A stretch of DNA of 64,000 bases from Linepithema humile (GCF_040581485.1 NC_090132.1:25431911-25495910), one strand, 5' to 3'; shown: positions 1-12,016, numbered from the stretch's first letter. Notes: generated by a model not told the origin, from the letters alone. Program-made: numbers and translations.

Positions 1-2328
1 CGAAAATTTTGCGACTCGCGTCACAATTTCGAATTTGTCATGAAAAAATATGTTCAATATTTATCCGGCATATTAGTACACTCTACGTGAAACCGCAATG
101 AAGTGTTTACGATTCGTAATAAGAAAATACTGTGCACTGTACTCACAGTCGTCGATAAGTAGCCAATAATGGGAGAGGAACTTCGCTTCAACCGTGTCCA
201 ATTACTGCGAGTGTGAAAGTCTCGTAAAGTGCGTGCGACGTAGTTGTACGTCACCGATTAGATTCGTTTACCCCTATTTTTCCCGACGTCCGTCAATACG
301 GATATACAGTCAGAGACCGCTGGCGACTTGTCGCGACTGCATCGCGTCCGTTCGCCGGATATTAACGCACGCGACGCGCGAAAAGAATACGCGCGTGAAT
401 ACATTGACCGTGGCATCGATGAACTCGCCACGCGAGAGCAGCGCAATTACGGTAATTAGATTTTATAGTCGTCGTTTTAACTGTTCGCTTCTTATCTATC
501 CAGTCGCGGAATTACGCGTTGTAAAGACATAATAGGGGATAGGTGATCCAGTAATATCTCTTCTGGCAAGTATTTATCTATTCGTCACGCTGTTTGGTGT
601 AATGAACGGTCCTGACATAACGGCGATACATTACAATTATGAGGTTTGCGCGGTTTGAAGAGAGATGCCATAATAAAGCGAGTAGTTTACAGCACTTAAA
701 AAGATGTTATCATATCGAGCGTATCAATGACGGAATATGAAAACGTACGTTATCGTAAAATTTTAATATTTTAATAACATGTAAATGTATAAATACAAAT
801 TAATTTATAATTTAAAATGAGATGTAAATTGTTACGCTCTTTGGAATATAAAACAAAATTTATAGAAGCGCGTTGCGCGCGATAATAAATGCATTTCAAT
901 TATATAAATTTATCGATCGAATTTTTGCACAATAACACGCGTCTTGGATCCGCCTAGAAAATTGTTACTCGGTGTACCAAGTGAGAAATGGCTGTACTTG
1001 ATTTATGAGGCAGAGAGCGGCTATTTCTCCGACTGCTTAACTATTGTTTCCTGACAATAAGCGTATATCAGATATGAATGACACGAAGAAACGTTTTCTA
1101 TCATTCATCAAGCTGGCACTCGGCCGGGAAGTAAAGTAATTACACGTTTTCCTGTGTCACTTGAAAGGACCATCTATCTGCGCGAAGCTACAAAAACGCG
1201 GCAATAATACCGGCATACTTCTTTCGCGGAGCAGATGATAATTAACCGTCCAGTCAATAGCGTAAGGAGTGCTGTAATACATTGCGATTCGTTAAAAATA
1301 AGCTTGGCGCACACGAGCGATCGAATTATTTGTTCCCGTCTTCCATGATTGTGTGCTCTTAAATCGTCTGGTGATAAATTATATTTTGCTGATAAGTGCG
1401 CGTTATATATTGCTTAAATTATGAAACCCGATAAGATCTTAAATCATTTGTTACATTTTCGCAAGGATAAGCTACAGTGTGTACAACGCCGAGAAACCGT
1501 TTCGCTATGAATTACGAGATTAACCTCTCGCGCTTCCAAACACATTTATATATTTATACAGTTGCACTGCGTTTTGCCTACCAAAGCACACAAGTGTTGC
1601 AACGTGTGTCTCCGTTACACGGTTCACTAATTAATTATTATTTAAAAAAACATGGCAATCGATTTGCGTGTGTATTACACTCCAATCGTGACAGTAGTAA
1701 ATTGCAAGTCGTTTAACAAACATTCTCTCGCACAATGGCGAGAAACATTTTCTCGCGCTGCTAAATATTTCCTCTGTGACTAAGAAATTTATACATTCGG
1801 CATTTAAAGGCATTATACGCTCCTAATGAGAGGTTCTATCCGCGAGTGTATTGAGCAATCCCGCTCCAACAATGAATGCGTAGAACTTGTTTTGTAATTT
1901 AAAAACATTCCGTAATCATTCTTCGGATATCAAACTACATTTCATGAAAGCGCGTTTATAAAACGTAGATAAACAATCATTCGATATAGCATTTAAATAT
2001 TTGCATTTTGGAAATAAATTTTGATTAATCACGCTATTATGCGTCTTGCCGGTTTTTACATTCGCGTTACATTCTCAGAATATCTATAGAAAATGTACGG
2101 AATTTTTACGAGCCGATAATGCGCCTCTGTTGTATTTCAGCAATGAATTAATCATCGTTTCTGCCGTGATAAATCCATGTTTCATCGTCGCGATGTCTTA
2201 CGTGGGCGATTATTAAAGATTCCATCGATTACAGAACATCTTGTGATAAATAACTTGTTTAAATAACTCTCGCTCAAATATTACGCGATGAATTATTGCT
2301 ACGTTAAGTAATAAACTTGATAACTTAC
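1..2328 (-). other. inv: First coding intron of invected (5' part; continues past the left edge)
   Basis: The intron begins with a consensus donor, GTAAGT, read on the minus strand from position 2328, and runs at least to position 1. I saw no homeodomain-coding sequence in it on either strand. The two-residue Arg-Ser microexon known from insect invected genes is also not apparent: a pattern of acceptor, six bases in the right phase and donor was looked for by eye and not seen. The stretch is mostly AT-rich with scattered CpG-containing segments. Nothing else can be supported in it. Confidence 0.8.
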
Positions 2329-3721
2329 CCGAAGAAGGCCTGTCCGAGTATCTGGTGCAGTAGACCCACGCTGGCCATAACATCTTTCCAGGATCGGTCC
2401 CGGTCGTTCCAGTCGAGTTCGACGCTGAGTTTCCGGTGGAAACGCTGGTGGGGGAGGCGTTCGTCGTCGTCGTTGTTTCCGAGCTGCTCCTCTCGGACGT
2501 GTCGGAGGACGACTCGAGAAAGTCCTTCGTCAGATCGATCGGTCTCGAGGCCGCCTTTTTCGGCCGCGATTTCTTCAGGGAGATAGGATCCGTGATTCGT
2601 CGGCCGAAATCCGCCTTCAGAATATTGTCTATACTGAACTTTAGACCCGCCTGATGCTGAAGATTGTTATTGTTGTTGTGATTGTTGTGGTGATTGCCAT
2701 TGTTGCTGGTGCTAATGCTGTTCTGCACGCCGTTCGCGGTGGTCGGCAGGGTACGTCCGTTTTCTTCTCTGGCGCCGGGCGACGCCGGACTTGCTGGATC
2801 GCGTTGCAGCAGCTTGTTGACCGAGAGCCGATGCTGGTGCACCGAATTCGCCGGCACGTGCTGCACCTGCGAGGCCTGGTGAAGATGCGTGTGAGCGTTC
2901 GCGTGATGCAGATGCTGGCTGTGATGCGGCATCAACGAGGTAGCCTCGCGTGGGTCTCTACAGGCAGCGGGGTGGAGAACGGGCGTCGTCGCCTGGAGCC
3001 CGGTGACCGTCATAGCCGACGGCGGGGACAACGAGAGTCTCGTTACCAGAGGGACGCTTATAGGCGTGCGGTGTAGCCTCTCTACAGTGGGATAGACGAT
3101 TTCGTGGCCCAAGCCGTGCTGAACTCGCGCCGGATAGTCAGGAATCTCCGGCTCTCTCGAGGAATATCGAGGTATGAGATGTTGCTGGTGACCAGACTGA
3201 TACCTGGGTATGATAGCCTCTTGGACGGCATCCGGCCGACCCGGGGACGAAGCGGTGGCCGAAGAGGAAGCCGGAGACCTGACGGAAGACGCCGTGGGCG
3301 ACGATGGTGGTTGGCTGTAGCCCGGCGGACTCGGCGCCGGAATGTGATTACCGGACGTACGTTGATAATACAGCTCGTTGCAGCTGGCGGAACTGGACGG
3401 CGACGGTGTTGCCGACGTCCTTGTGTTCTCCTCGTCGCGGAATTCGCCTCGACTGCTCGCGGACTCCTGGTCGTATCTTACTGAGCCGCATACGCGCACC
3501 CCGACCATGCTCGTCGGCGTAGGCTCACTACCCACGCTCAACACCTCGCTCGTGTCGCTCTCGCAGTCGCTGTCCGCGTTGCCGCATTCCGTCCCTCGCG
3601 CCTGATCTCGTTTCTCCGCGTCTTCCGCATCCTGATCCAGCCGCGGGATCAGGTGGTTCGATCTGGTCTCCGGTTCCGACGAGTCCAGACCCATTGTTGC
3701 TTCCGGAGATGTACTCGACAT
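2329..3721 (-). CDS. inv: Homeobox protein invected, first coding exon (partial gene)
   Basis: This exon encodes the N-terminal 464 residues of an engrailed-family transcriptional repressor that acts in the nucleus. The family specifies posterior compartment identity. Residues 61-64 are LSVG, a motif I recall as typical of invected rather than engrailed. Residues 360-373 (LKFSIDNILKADFG) form the EH1 motif that binds the Groucho corepressor; the Drosophila invected protein, as I remember it, has almost the same string. Residues 448-464 (LWPAWVYCTRYSDRPSS) form the EH2 motif, which contacts Extradenticle. Between them are Ser/Pro-rich, His-rich (about 265-290) and Asn-rich (about 340-354) stretches and two IPRY repeats (171-174, 183-186). 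The chosen ATG at 3721 has A at -3. An in-frame GTG six codons upstream is less likely, and a good acceptor-like sequence (TTTTCCCAG) ends at 3728, so a 5'UTR intron is possible. The exon ends in phase 1 inside a Gly codon, followed by GTAAGT. The homeodomain (EH4) is outside the window. Engrailed itself is the alternative, but the EH1 and LSVG strings favour invected. Confidence 0.93.
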
Positions 3722-5520
3722 CTTCTTCTGGGAAAACACCCACCTCTCACAGTGTCAAAGTCAGTTTTCTTCAACCGATCACAATGGAACTTTTGTAGAC
3801 CGCGTTTTCATGATGCTTCTTCTCCCCCAGTGCACTTCTTCAAATCAACAATAATCTTTCTTCGGCATTTAATGTCATTTTAAATTGTTTATTTTACAGA
3901 AATGCTCCGTGCAACACTGACGAACGACGTCATTTTTAATTCGTGTCTCAGTCACTGTTTATTCGAGTTTCACGATTTTTTTTAACATACATAATTAATC
4001 AATTAAGATCATAATGCGACGATCAAGATGTCCCTTTTGCCCTATGAATTTTCTTTGCCGTTTCACACTTCCGACGGTAACTCGACTTCTCGCGAGTTTT
4101 GCCACCCGGTTAAATCGAATTTCACTTTGCTTCTTTCCGACGGACAGGTGATGCAGGCTGTTTGCGAGCAATATTTATACTCCGTTCCATGTTTATCCTT
4201 AGTTTGTTTCTCCTTCGTTCAGTTCATCTTTAGTGTGCTTGTGCGAGGTTTCCGATGATGTTGCAGCACAAACTATCTCAGAACAGATTTGATACTCATC
4301 TGTGGAATGAATAATCTTCAATTGAAACTCCTGGATTTCAATCAAGCGTGTGGTCGTTCTTGAAGCATATCCTTTCGTTGTCTTCGTTATGCTATCATAA
4401 CACAACGCACTCTCACATATTTCTGGATCCTCGACCGATTGGATGTATCTTGAAAGCCAAGCAAGGATCACTGACGTCCCCCACGCGACAGCGGTACACC
4501 CGGACGCGTCTCCAATACCGTGTCAAGCTGGTCCACGAGGCAGAACAGAAATAACGACTGCGACGAAGAAGATAAGAACGTGAAGAGTGGATGTCGCGCC
4601 GACGAAAACGTGGAGGTCCTCCGCGGCGCTGGTAGACGCGGGTTTTGACGGAGCCGTAGTGCGACGCCGTGGAACCGGACCGGGCCTGGTTGTCCAGTTG
4701 GTTGCCGCGGAACGTCTGCGGCGAGGAAGCGGCGGGAGGGCCAGCCGATGGGCGTTTCGGGGCGTAGATCTACGCGCGTGCACGCCTCTGAGGTGACCCC
4801 GATGGGGTGAGGATGCAGGTGAGGGACGTAGCCGCTCGACATCTTGCAAACTCGCCGCGTCGAGACGCCCCTGCCGAGCCCCACTCCGCCGAGGCGGCCT
4901 CTCATAGGCGATCGCCACGTCCCACTTCGAGCCGTACTCGACGCATCACCCTTCCTCGCGCATTATCCGAAGACTATCCTTATTCATCGTTCTCGTCTCG
5001 CTCTCACCGATCGTTTCCCCACCGGTGTCGGCTGGGTGTAGGGCCTTGTCGGGGCGGCCTGCAGCCGTCTCCCTCTCTTTCGCGCGGACTTTATTCCGTC
5101 TCGGCGCGCACTCCGTGCTTCTTCCGAGTGCCGTGTATCTGCCCATAGGTGATCCAGCTCGCAGCCTATGCCACTCCGTCCTTCTCGTCGGCTTATTTCG
5201 TTTCGCCGGTGTCTGTTCCTGTCGCTTTCACCCCCACCGTCCCGTGTTCAGGTCGTTTCTCTCTCGTTATTTTCTTCGTTCCGTCTGTTTCGCCGTCTAT
5301 GCCTCGCGTGCTCTTTCTCTGATTCCTCTATCTGTTCATGTGCGATTCAACGCTTAGCCTCTAATAATTCAGATGATCTCGTTGCATTCATCTTGTTTAG
5401 TTACGTGAGCATTCACATTTTCAGCTCTGCTGGATTTGCTCCGGCTTTATTAGCTCCCTTTCTCTACATTTATACTTTTGCGCTCCCGCGCGCGCTATCT
5501 TTTGCTTCTTAATTTTTCGC
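3722..5520 (-). promoter_or_regulatory. Upstream region of invected (5'UTR/promoter candidate)
   Basis: This is the sequence immediately 5' of the invected start codon. The part from about 4480 to 5500 is GC- and CpG-rich and strongly pyrimidine-biased on the plus strand, that is, GA-rich in the direction of invected transcription. Open frames of 110-145 codons here are what a GC-rich stretch yields by chance and match nothing I recognise. I infer 5'UTR and core promoter from position and composition only. No TATA box or start site could be fixed. Confidence 0.35.
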
Positions 5521-8179
5521 GTATTTATCAATGTGAGATGAAAGATACGCTTGTTAGAAATTGAGTTTTACGCGGGACGATACCGAAGCAATAAATCATG
5601 CAAAATCACAGGCTTGGATTTGAACGTGTCTATAATGAAACTGTCTTGCTCTCGTAATTATGGAGAGGGAGAAGTTAAGAGAGCAACTCGCGTGACATGG
5701 AAGGCAAAGCAGATAAAGACCGCGAATCATCAGCGACGATGGAATTACTCGACTATCGATTCTCCGCGATGCTTTTTCTCTCCTTCGAAGGGATAGCGTG
5801 CACGCGGCTCGTGAATCATGTATTCATTTTTCGCTCGGCCAGCAAGGAGCTCGGGCGCGCGTCAACATGATCCCGAGGCGATCGTTAAAGCTCATTATAG
5901 ATCGATCTGCGTGCGGATAAGGATGTACCGAGAGTAAAAAGCCATCAGCTTGTAAACTCCAATTTGATGCAGAGTTCGTGTACGTCAGAAGAATAGTCCT
6001 GTCATCCTGTAATCAGGACATTTTTGTCGAGTATTCGTATGTGCGGTGAAGTATCAGCGGTTAAAGCCAGTTTGAATGAGAATCCTATTGAAATCGATGG
6101 CAATGAAATGCAGTTGCTACCCGCAGACGCGTTTCCAGGAATTCATCTTTTTTTCGAATTTTGCTAGATTTTTTATCTTTCAGGAAGTTTACAATTACTC
6201 TAACCCAGGAGCCTCGTTGTTTGCGGCTTTACAATTCAGTGTGTGCGTGCACTTTTCGAATAACGCTCAAATAGAAATTTACCGCGAAATCTGACGTACA
6301 CTCGATCGTCAAAGAGACCACACCATAATGACATATTGTTAGTAGTGCGTCAACACCTCGTAAACCTGAACGCGAATCCGACATTTACCGAGAAGCGAAC
6401 GAGAAGCGAGGCCTGAGCGAAGTTTATAAATTCTGCCCGACCAATTATTTATTCCCGGTATATTACGCCGTTCGCGTTAGTTGCCAGAATGAAATTGCAA
6501 TTATCCTCGTCACGAAATGAGGGGTGTTTGCTTTGCTTTGCTTTTCTCACTTAATGTTCCAAATAAATCTTTCCTCGCGATGCAATATTTTACACAAATG
6601 ATCGTGAAACGTAACTCGCGTGTACGATACGCAAGTTTGCACATATTTTCCACACTACATCTTTAGCGGTAATATTTCATTTTTTCCGTTGTAGTGCTTG
6701 AAATACACACGTAGCGTTGAGCGAAGGCCAAGAGCACGCAGATAAAATTGACGAAAAAGGATATTAAAACGCGGTAGAAAAAAATAATGCGTACGTGGTA
6801 GTTTCATCGGGGGGCGTACAGTGCATGTAATAGCGAGAAAAAAGACGCCGGTTAGCAGCCACGATCGGATTAAGGAGTCTCGACGTTATCCCCGCTTGCA
6901 ACATGTACTGCAGCCTCGTACTCGTTACTGGCGGCCGGCTTCGTAAATTTCGTTAACGCGAGCTACCCTGCATTCCCGCCTTAACGAGCGTCCACGCGCT
7001 CGTTAGTATCCCTAAGGCCTTCGCTTAGGTACACCCTGTAAGTTAGCGGACTTGCTGCGCTTGCTAATTCGTAAGCGGCTACTCTTATTCGAGCGGATGC
7101 AGCTTGCTCTCATGGAACGAGGCATCCTTTTCAGAGGCGAATGCACCGTGTACGAATTCATACTGGGATCTTCACAAGTTTTTGTTTTTTGCTCCGATTA
7201 CTATTATTATCTTATTAAATTAAGTACTATTAATTTTTATTTCAAATTTTTCAAAATAATGGTCTTACAATATGAACTTGTTATATGTTGTTTTTAATTT
7301 TCTATACATGTGCTCAATCAATTTGTGTTAAAAGAACGAAAATAAATCCATAATGCAGTGATAAAAAATTAATAGTCGCGTCTTGATCGCGAGTTTAAAT
7401 ATTCATTATCCCGTAAATATTGTAATAATCCATGAATAGAATTATAATATAAAATTTTATCTTAACTCGTTAATTCGTGTTTACGATAAAGATGATAGCT
7501 TTAAAGTCGTTTCATGTTACTGAAATACATTAATCGCCGAAGTGGATTTTTTATATCCTATTATTTATAACAAATGATACTTATTCTTTGCAATGATGCA
7601 GTCAGCGTCGCGTAACATGTAGGCACATCCTCCACTAGTAGATCAATTTGCATAATTTACGTCCTAACACCCGAGTTGACTACTTTCGCGCTGCTGATTT
7701 TTATCTCAATGCCTGATTTTATTGTAATTACGGCAAGCGTGTTATTAGCGTTTCGTGTATATACGGATTCGCTTAATGATACAATAATTTAATACTGCAC
7801 GAAATTAGTGATGCATATTAATTGAAGCTGGGAAACTCTTCTTAACATGATTTACGATGCATCCGTGTGAAGTGTGTAATATACAGCAAATGAAAATTTC
7901 TTCTATGATATACAGGATTGTAAATATTATATAAAAACGACGCTGCCATGTGTGGAGCGTCGCATAATATTTTATTTATTTTGATTTACATCTAATCTAT
8001 ACTAAATTTATTTATTATATTCTTAATGTCTGCAATCAATAGCTCAAATAATCGGCAGCTTTAACAAAGCAAACAGCGAATATCTTTAATTTGTTGAATT
8101 TTATTTTGCTCTCAAATTTTTGTAAGAAATAAGATTGTCGATATTTACTTTAACATTTTTATTTGTTATATTTTTTCAG
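5521..8179. other. Intergenic, no gene seen
   Basis: The stretch is mainly AT-rich. Two adjacent short perfect inverted repeats lie at 6982-7005 (9-bp stem, 6-base loop) and 7011-7029 (6-bp stem). I see no coding sequence or RNA gene. Confidence 0.6.
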
Positions 8180-8330
8180 TTGAAGCGTACCCGAAAAACT
8201 CGGAGCTGTTTCAGCGAAAGACTGCGTCCCTGTACTGTGCGTACGTATCGATTTTTCGAGTATCAAGCTAGTCGGCATTAGCATGGCAAAGAAGACGCCA
8301 ATTTGAGTCTGATAAGCGACCTGCCATAAG
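8180..8330 (+). ncRNA. Candidate non-coding internal exon
   Basis: A 151-base, relatively GC-rich block sits in AT-rich surroundings. A strong pyrimidine tract and acceptor (TATATTTTTTCAG, ending 8179) precede it, and a strong donor (AAG then GTAAGG from 8331) follows it. No frame is open across the whole block; each has a stop, so it would be a UTR or long non-coding RNA exon. I cannot pair it with another exon. Chance co-occurrence of two good splice sites is a real alternative. Confidence 0.3.
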
Positions 8331-8670
8331 GTAAGGGTACTATTCTATCGATTGTTTTAAACTGTTACATTTTGGTTTTCTATTGTAGTTTGCAATATAT
8401 TTTTCTATGTGATGACTAAAATACACTACAAAGCGTGTGCTACGCACTATTTATGCTTGGAAAGATTATAACTGCCTTTGTTAAGAATGAATGATACATG
8501 GAAAAAACTTATGCGCTCGTTACATTGGCAAAAAATCGTTACTTTTTCGGCTGAAACACGTTATCTTCGATACAATGTGATTAAGTTCATAAAAATAACT
8601 AAGTTATGAAAGGTTTGCTGCTTATGCAATTAATTGAAGCAGACTTTGCAGATCTATAGATAGAATTCTT

Positions 8671-8801
8671 CCTTAATTAGTTTCCCTTCGCACATAAATT
8701 ACGGAGAATTAAATCTTGCAATTCATTAATTCGACTCGCCTGACAGTTGAGCTGAAGGGAACGGCATAATGTAATTAAATTATTATTAATTGGACATTTA
8801 G
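8671..8801. promoter_or_regulatory. AT-rich cluster of homeodomain-type core sites
   Basis: Several TTAATTA, ATTAATT and TAATTAAA cores occur within about 130 bases. These are the cores bound by Antennapedia- and Engrailed-class homeodomains. The background is AT-rich, so enrichment is uncertain and function is inferred only. Confidence 0.2.
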
Positions 8802-10114
8802 ATAGAACCGCGATGGACAAATTGCCCGTCATTTGATAAGGCAGATACACAGTGTTGCAATAACGAACATTATTGCCGGCGCCGCGCGTCGCAGGACCAT
8901 GTACAAAGATAAATTACGGTGGAATTCACAATGGAGACTTTATCAGATTCGGATGTACGTCGCTCATTATTAGGAAACTTCTCCTTGCCGGAGAATCGCC
9001 CGACGAATTCGTCATTCGCAGTTAAATAAGGCGGTGTTGCAAATTGCCCCGGATTGCAATAATGCACCGCGCCGCGGGCGCTAAATTTCGTGGGATCACG
9101 CGAGAGGACTCGAGTTATATATTCGCGAAGGAAATCACCGAGGTGCATCTATCAGACTTATCTGACGGTGGAGTACCTCTGCAGTCTGGCGAACGCGCCC
9201 GACAATCTTATTTATAGCTTGCAATGAGAAACGGACAGCTATGGTCAACGAAACGATTCGATTGGAGGCGATATCGTTTAATCAATCGCATTGTCTAGCA
9301 AAGGTAGAATCTTTTTTTTTTTTTTAGATGAAACATAACGATATAGAACATTGCTTACGGCTTGTGACATTTTTGTTAGAGTCTTAAATTTAAATGGGAT
9401 TGTCATATAAGCCGCTATGAAATTATTTAAAATTTGGTGCAACCAATAATAAAATTTCGATTTAAAACAGTTTGTGAGCGTCAAAAGTGGCAAAGCAACT
9501 TTCTTAAGAAATAATTATCTATCTTATAAAACGAATAATATCTGCAATTATTTTACACGTAAAAAATTAGTGACATTTGATGACTTTTTATATCAAATCT
9601 ACAAAATCAGTTATTTTGTCGGTGAGAAAACACTTGACGCAAAAACCGCTGAATTGTCAAAACTGCTTTATTTCACGGATTTCATTTCGCCTTATTTCAA
9701 TGAGGAAGCGCGTCAATTTACAGCCGTGTGACCATATATCACCGGTCTCTTAACGGAATCTCGTTTCAAGATAATACGAGAAACTGGGTACGACGTGGCC
9801 CGGAGAACGATTGCAGCCGAACGTAACTTCCGCCGGGCGCTATCTCGGCACTCCACACCTCTACTTTATTGGGTGTATATATACACACCGAGTGCACGAT
9901 GCCGGGGCTCACGTAGGGATACACACGGTGGCACGTTAAGTAAGCGGATACGTATGCGGGCTGTCGTGTACGGCGTACGTGCGGAGTGAGTTCGAGGGTG
10001 TATTGGTGGTCCGCGCCCGGTAAACTCCGCCTCTGGGCTCCGTATCGCACGATAACTCGATTATTCGCGATAACCGAGTATTTATTAGCCTGTGAGATTT
10101 CATTTTGATATCCG

Positions 10115-10116
<2 letters not shown>

Positions 10117-10160
<44 letters not shown>
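10117..10160. repeat. (CT)22 microsatellite
   Basis: An uninterrupted CT dinucleotide run of 44 bases, followed by a short degenerate CT-rich tail. It produces spurious Ser-Leu or Glu-Arg repeat frames on the two strands that should not be taken as genes. Confidence 0.97.
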
Positions 10161-10162
<2 letters not shown>

Positions 10163-10718
10163 CTCTCCTCCCTCTCGTGTCCCATGTGTCTCTAGGGTTT
10201 TCTGCCTTCCTCCTCTCTTCTCGTTCTCGCTCGCATATGCGTCTTTTCGGCCGAACGATGCATGTTCCAAGACATCGGTTTGCGATTGCATATAATCTTT
10301 TACAAGTTACGTAAAGACCAAATCTGACAGCATACAAAATAATTATTTTGTACTTTTTATCTCTATTAAAGGTGAATATAAAGTCTTTATAAAAATAACT
10401 ATAAAATACTTATATAAAACCAAGATTGATAACATTATCCTGTTATATGGCATTTGCAATAATAACGAATTTATAATATTTTTTATAGCTTGCTAGAACA
10501 TTTTCATTTTTTTCATAGAGTTGATGTTATCCGGGCGTCGCTATAAAAATCGCGTTGGAGTGATTTATTCATGAAAGATTATTTTATTGAAATTAAATTG
10601 GATTTACAAGAGCGCGCGCACGGGGAACGATCGATATATCGCGATATACGATATACGTATGTATCGAATTACAAGCGGATTATCGTTGGACGAGGATCAA
10701 CGCTTTGCCAGGGTGCAC

Positions 10719-10812
10719 GATAATTATTTCTGCGTTAGCCGTAATTATTGCCGGGATGGCAATTAATTCTTGCCGGAGCAGCAATTAATTTATTGTGGCT
10801 TGATTAATTACC
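10719..10812. promoter_or_regulatory. Clustered AATTA/TAATTA sites with repeated GC flanks
   Basis: Five closely spaced homeodomain-type cores occur: ATAATTATT, GTAATTATTGCCGG, GCAATTAATTCTTGCCGG, GCAATTAATTTATTG and GATTAATTACCGC. They sit at roughly 17-22-base spacing, and two share the same flank TTGCCGG. The combination of regular spacing and conserved GC flanks is not expected from AT-rich background alone. An enhancer or silencer bound by Engrailed/Invected-class or other homeodomain proteins is an inference. Confidence 0.35.
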
Positions 10813-11656
10813 GCATGGTAGGCGGGCGAGACAGTTCGTTACTGCAGCTGATTGCCCTTTTGCTGCACAATAAGGTTCATAGGTGGTACCGCCTATTTTT
10901 CGGAAAGGATTAGGATTCTTTGGAACTTTGAGATTTAGTTGATAAATGTCAGATGTGGATCTTCATCGCAAAATACGTTATAATAGCAATTTTTAATTAA
11001 TATAGCTAATAATTGGTAGTATTATAATAATAAAATATGTTATTTATATATTATATCTAACGACGTAACGTGTACTGATGTTGTCTTCTATCTACATTGT
11101 ATCTTGAAGATATTATAATGATACTTATATCCTTCTTGTTTATCAATCAATATCATGAGTCTTCAATTTTGTACGATAAGTGCCCTAAATTCACTCGTTA
11201 ATGTACGACTATTCATCACTGCAACTCTGTTATAAATAATTAAAGCGGAAGCTATTTTCGAATAATGTTCTTCTTTCGTCGGATAAGTATCGAGAACCGG
11301 TCATACGACGATTGGCGCGTTTTCGTTATCGAGGGATCGAACGATAAATGACGGTCACAGTTCGTTCTGCGGATGAGATATTGCGTGAAGTTTTCACTTT
11401 TCATCAAGGGCCCCATTTGCGTCGATTGACTGGCGTTTTTGGTCGGATCCATTTCATAAGACGAATGCGCTGTTTGAGAAACACGATTTGTTCCGTTCCG
11501 TGGCCATTTGTGGCCCGCAACATCTCGAATTTTTCAAGATCAGACCCCAGGTAGATTTCTGCTTTCGTCACGCTGGTTTCTAGATTCCCTCGCGAACGTT
11601 CACGTATCGTAAGCGCATATACGTGAAAAAATATATTACATAAAATGATAAATTTA

Positions 11657-12016
11657 TGATTTTAGATACACGTGAAATTAGCCCCTAATATTAGAAATAA
11701 TTAAGTTATTTTACATGATTCGATTGCACATTGTTTGCACATTATTGCACTTCTTTTATTTTCGTTTGCACACTTCTAGTAAAAAAGTTATTTTAAAAAA
11801 ATCTATCGATTAGGTTGATTGAAAACCATTTTTGTAAAAATTGGGGGGCTAATGTGAAATTGGCCCCCCAAATTTTTTATTTAATAACTTTTTTACTAGA
11901 AGTGTGCAAACGAAAATAAAAGAAGTGCAACCATGTGCAAACAATGTGCAATTAATCATGTAAAATAACTTAATTTCTAATATTTGGGGGGACTAACTTT
12001 ACGCGTATTGATTTTA
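11657..12016. mobile_element. Foldback (MITE-like) element with long inverted arms
   Basis: Two inverted arms of about 130 bases (about 11665-11795 and about 11881-12008) are highly similar when one is reverse-complemented. They share a long run including TTGCACACTTCTAGTAAAAA. A second, nested hairpin in the middle pairs a G-run at 11843-11848 with a C-run at 11864-11869. The 8-mer TGATTTTA is present directly on both sides (11657-11664 and 12009-12016) and is a candidate target-site duplication of hAT-like length, with one base of uncertainty at the left end. There is no transposase, so the element is non-autonomous. The family is not identified. Confidence 0.75.

Larger units (their letters stand above)
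8331..11656. other. Intergenic, no gene seen
   Basis: The stretch is AT-rich with scattered TAATTA-type sites, one microsatellite and one clustered-site block that are listed separately. A stop-free stretch at 9474-9731 lacks an ATG start and resembles no family I know. Confidence 0.6.

Noticed and set aside
2329..3721. Identification as engrailed rather than invected
   Set aside because: The EH1 string and the LSVG motif fit invected better. Final proof needs exons outside the window.
4468..4918. Overlapping minus-strand frames of 131 and 145 codons upstream of invected
   Set aside because: They lie in the CpG-rich upstream region, overlap each other in different frames, and carry no motif. 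They are more likely 5'UTR or promoter sequence.
9474..9731. 85-codon frame in AT-rich DNA
   Set aside because: It has no ATG at its start and no supporting splice sites of good quality. The length is unremarkable given how many frames were examined.
10092..10337. Ser-Leu and Glu-Arg repeat proteins around the CT microsatellite
   Set aside because: These are translations of a dinucleotide repeat in several frames and on both strands.
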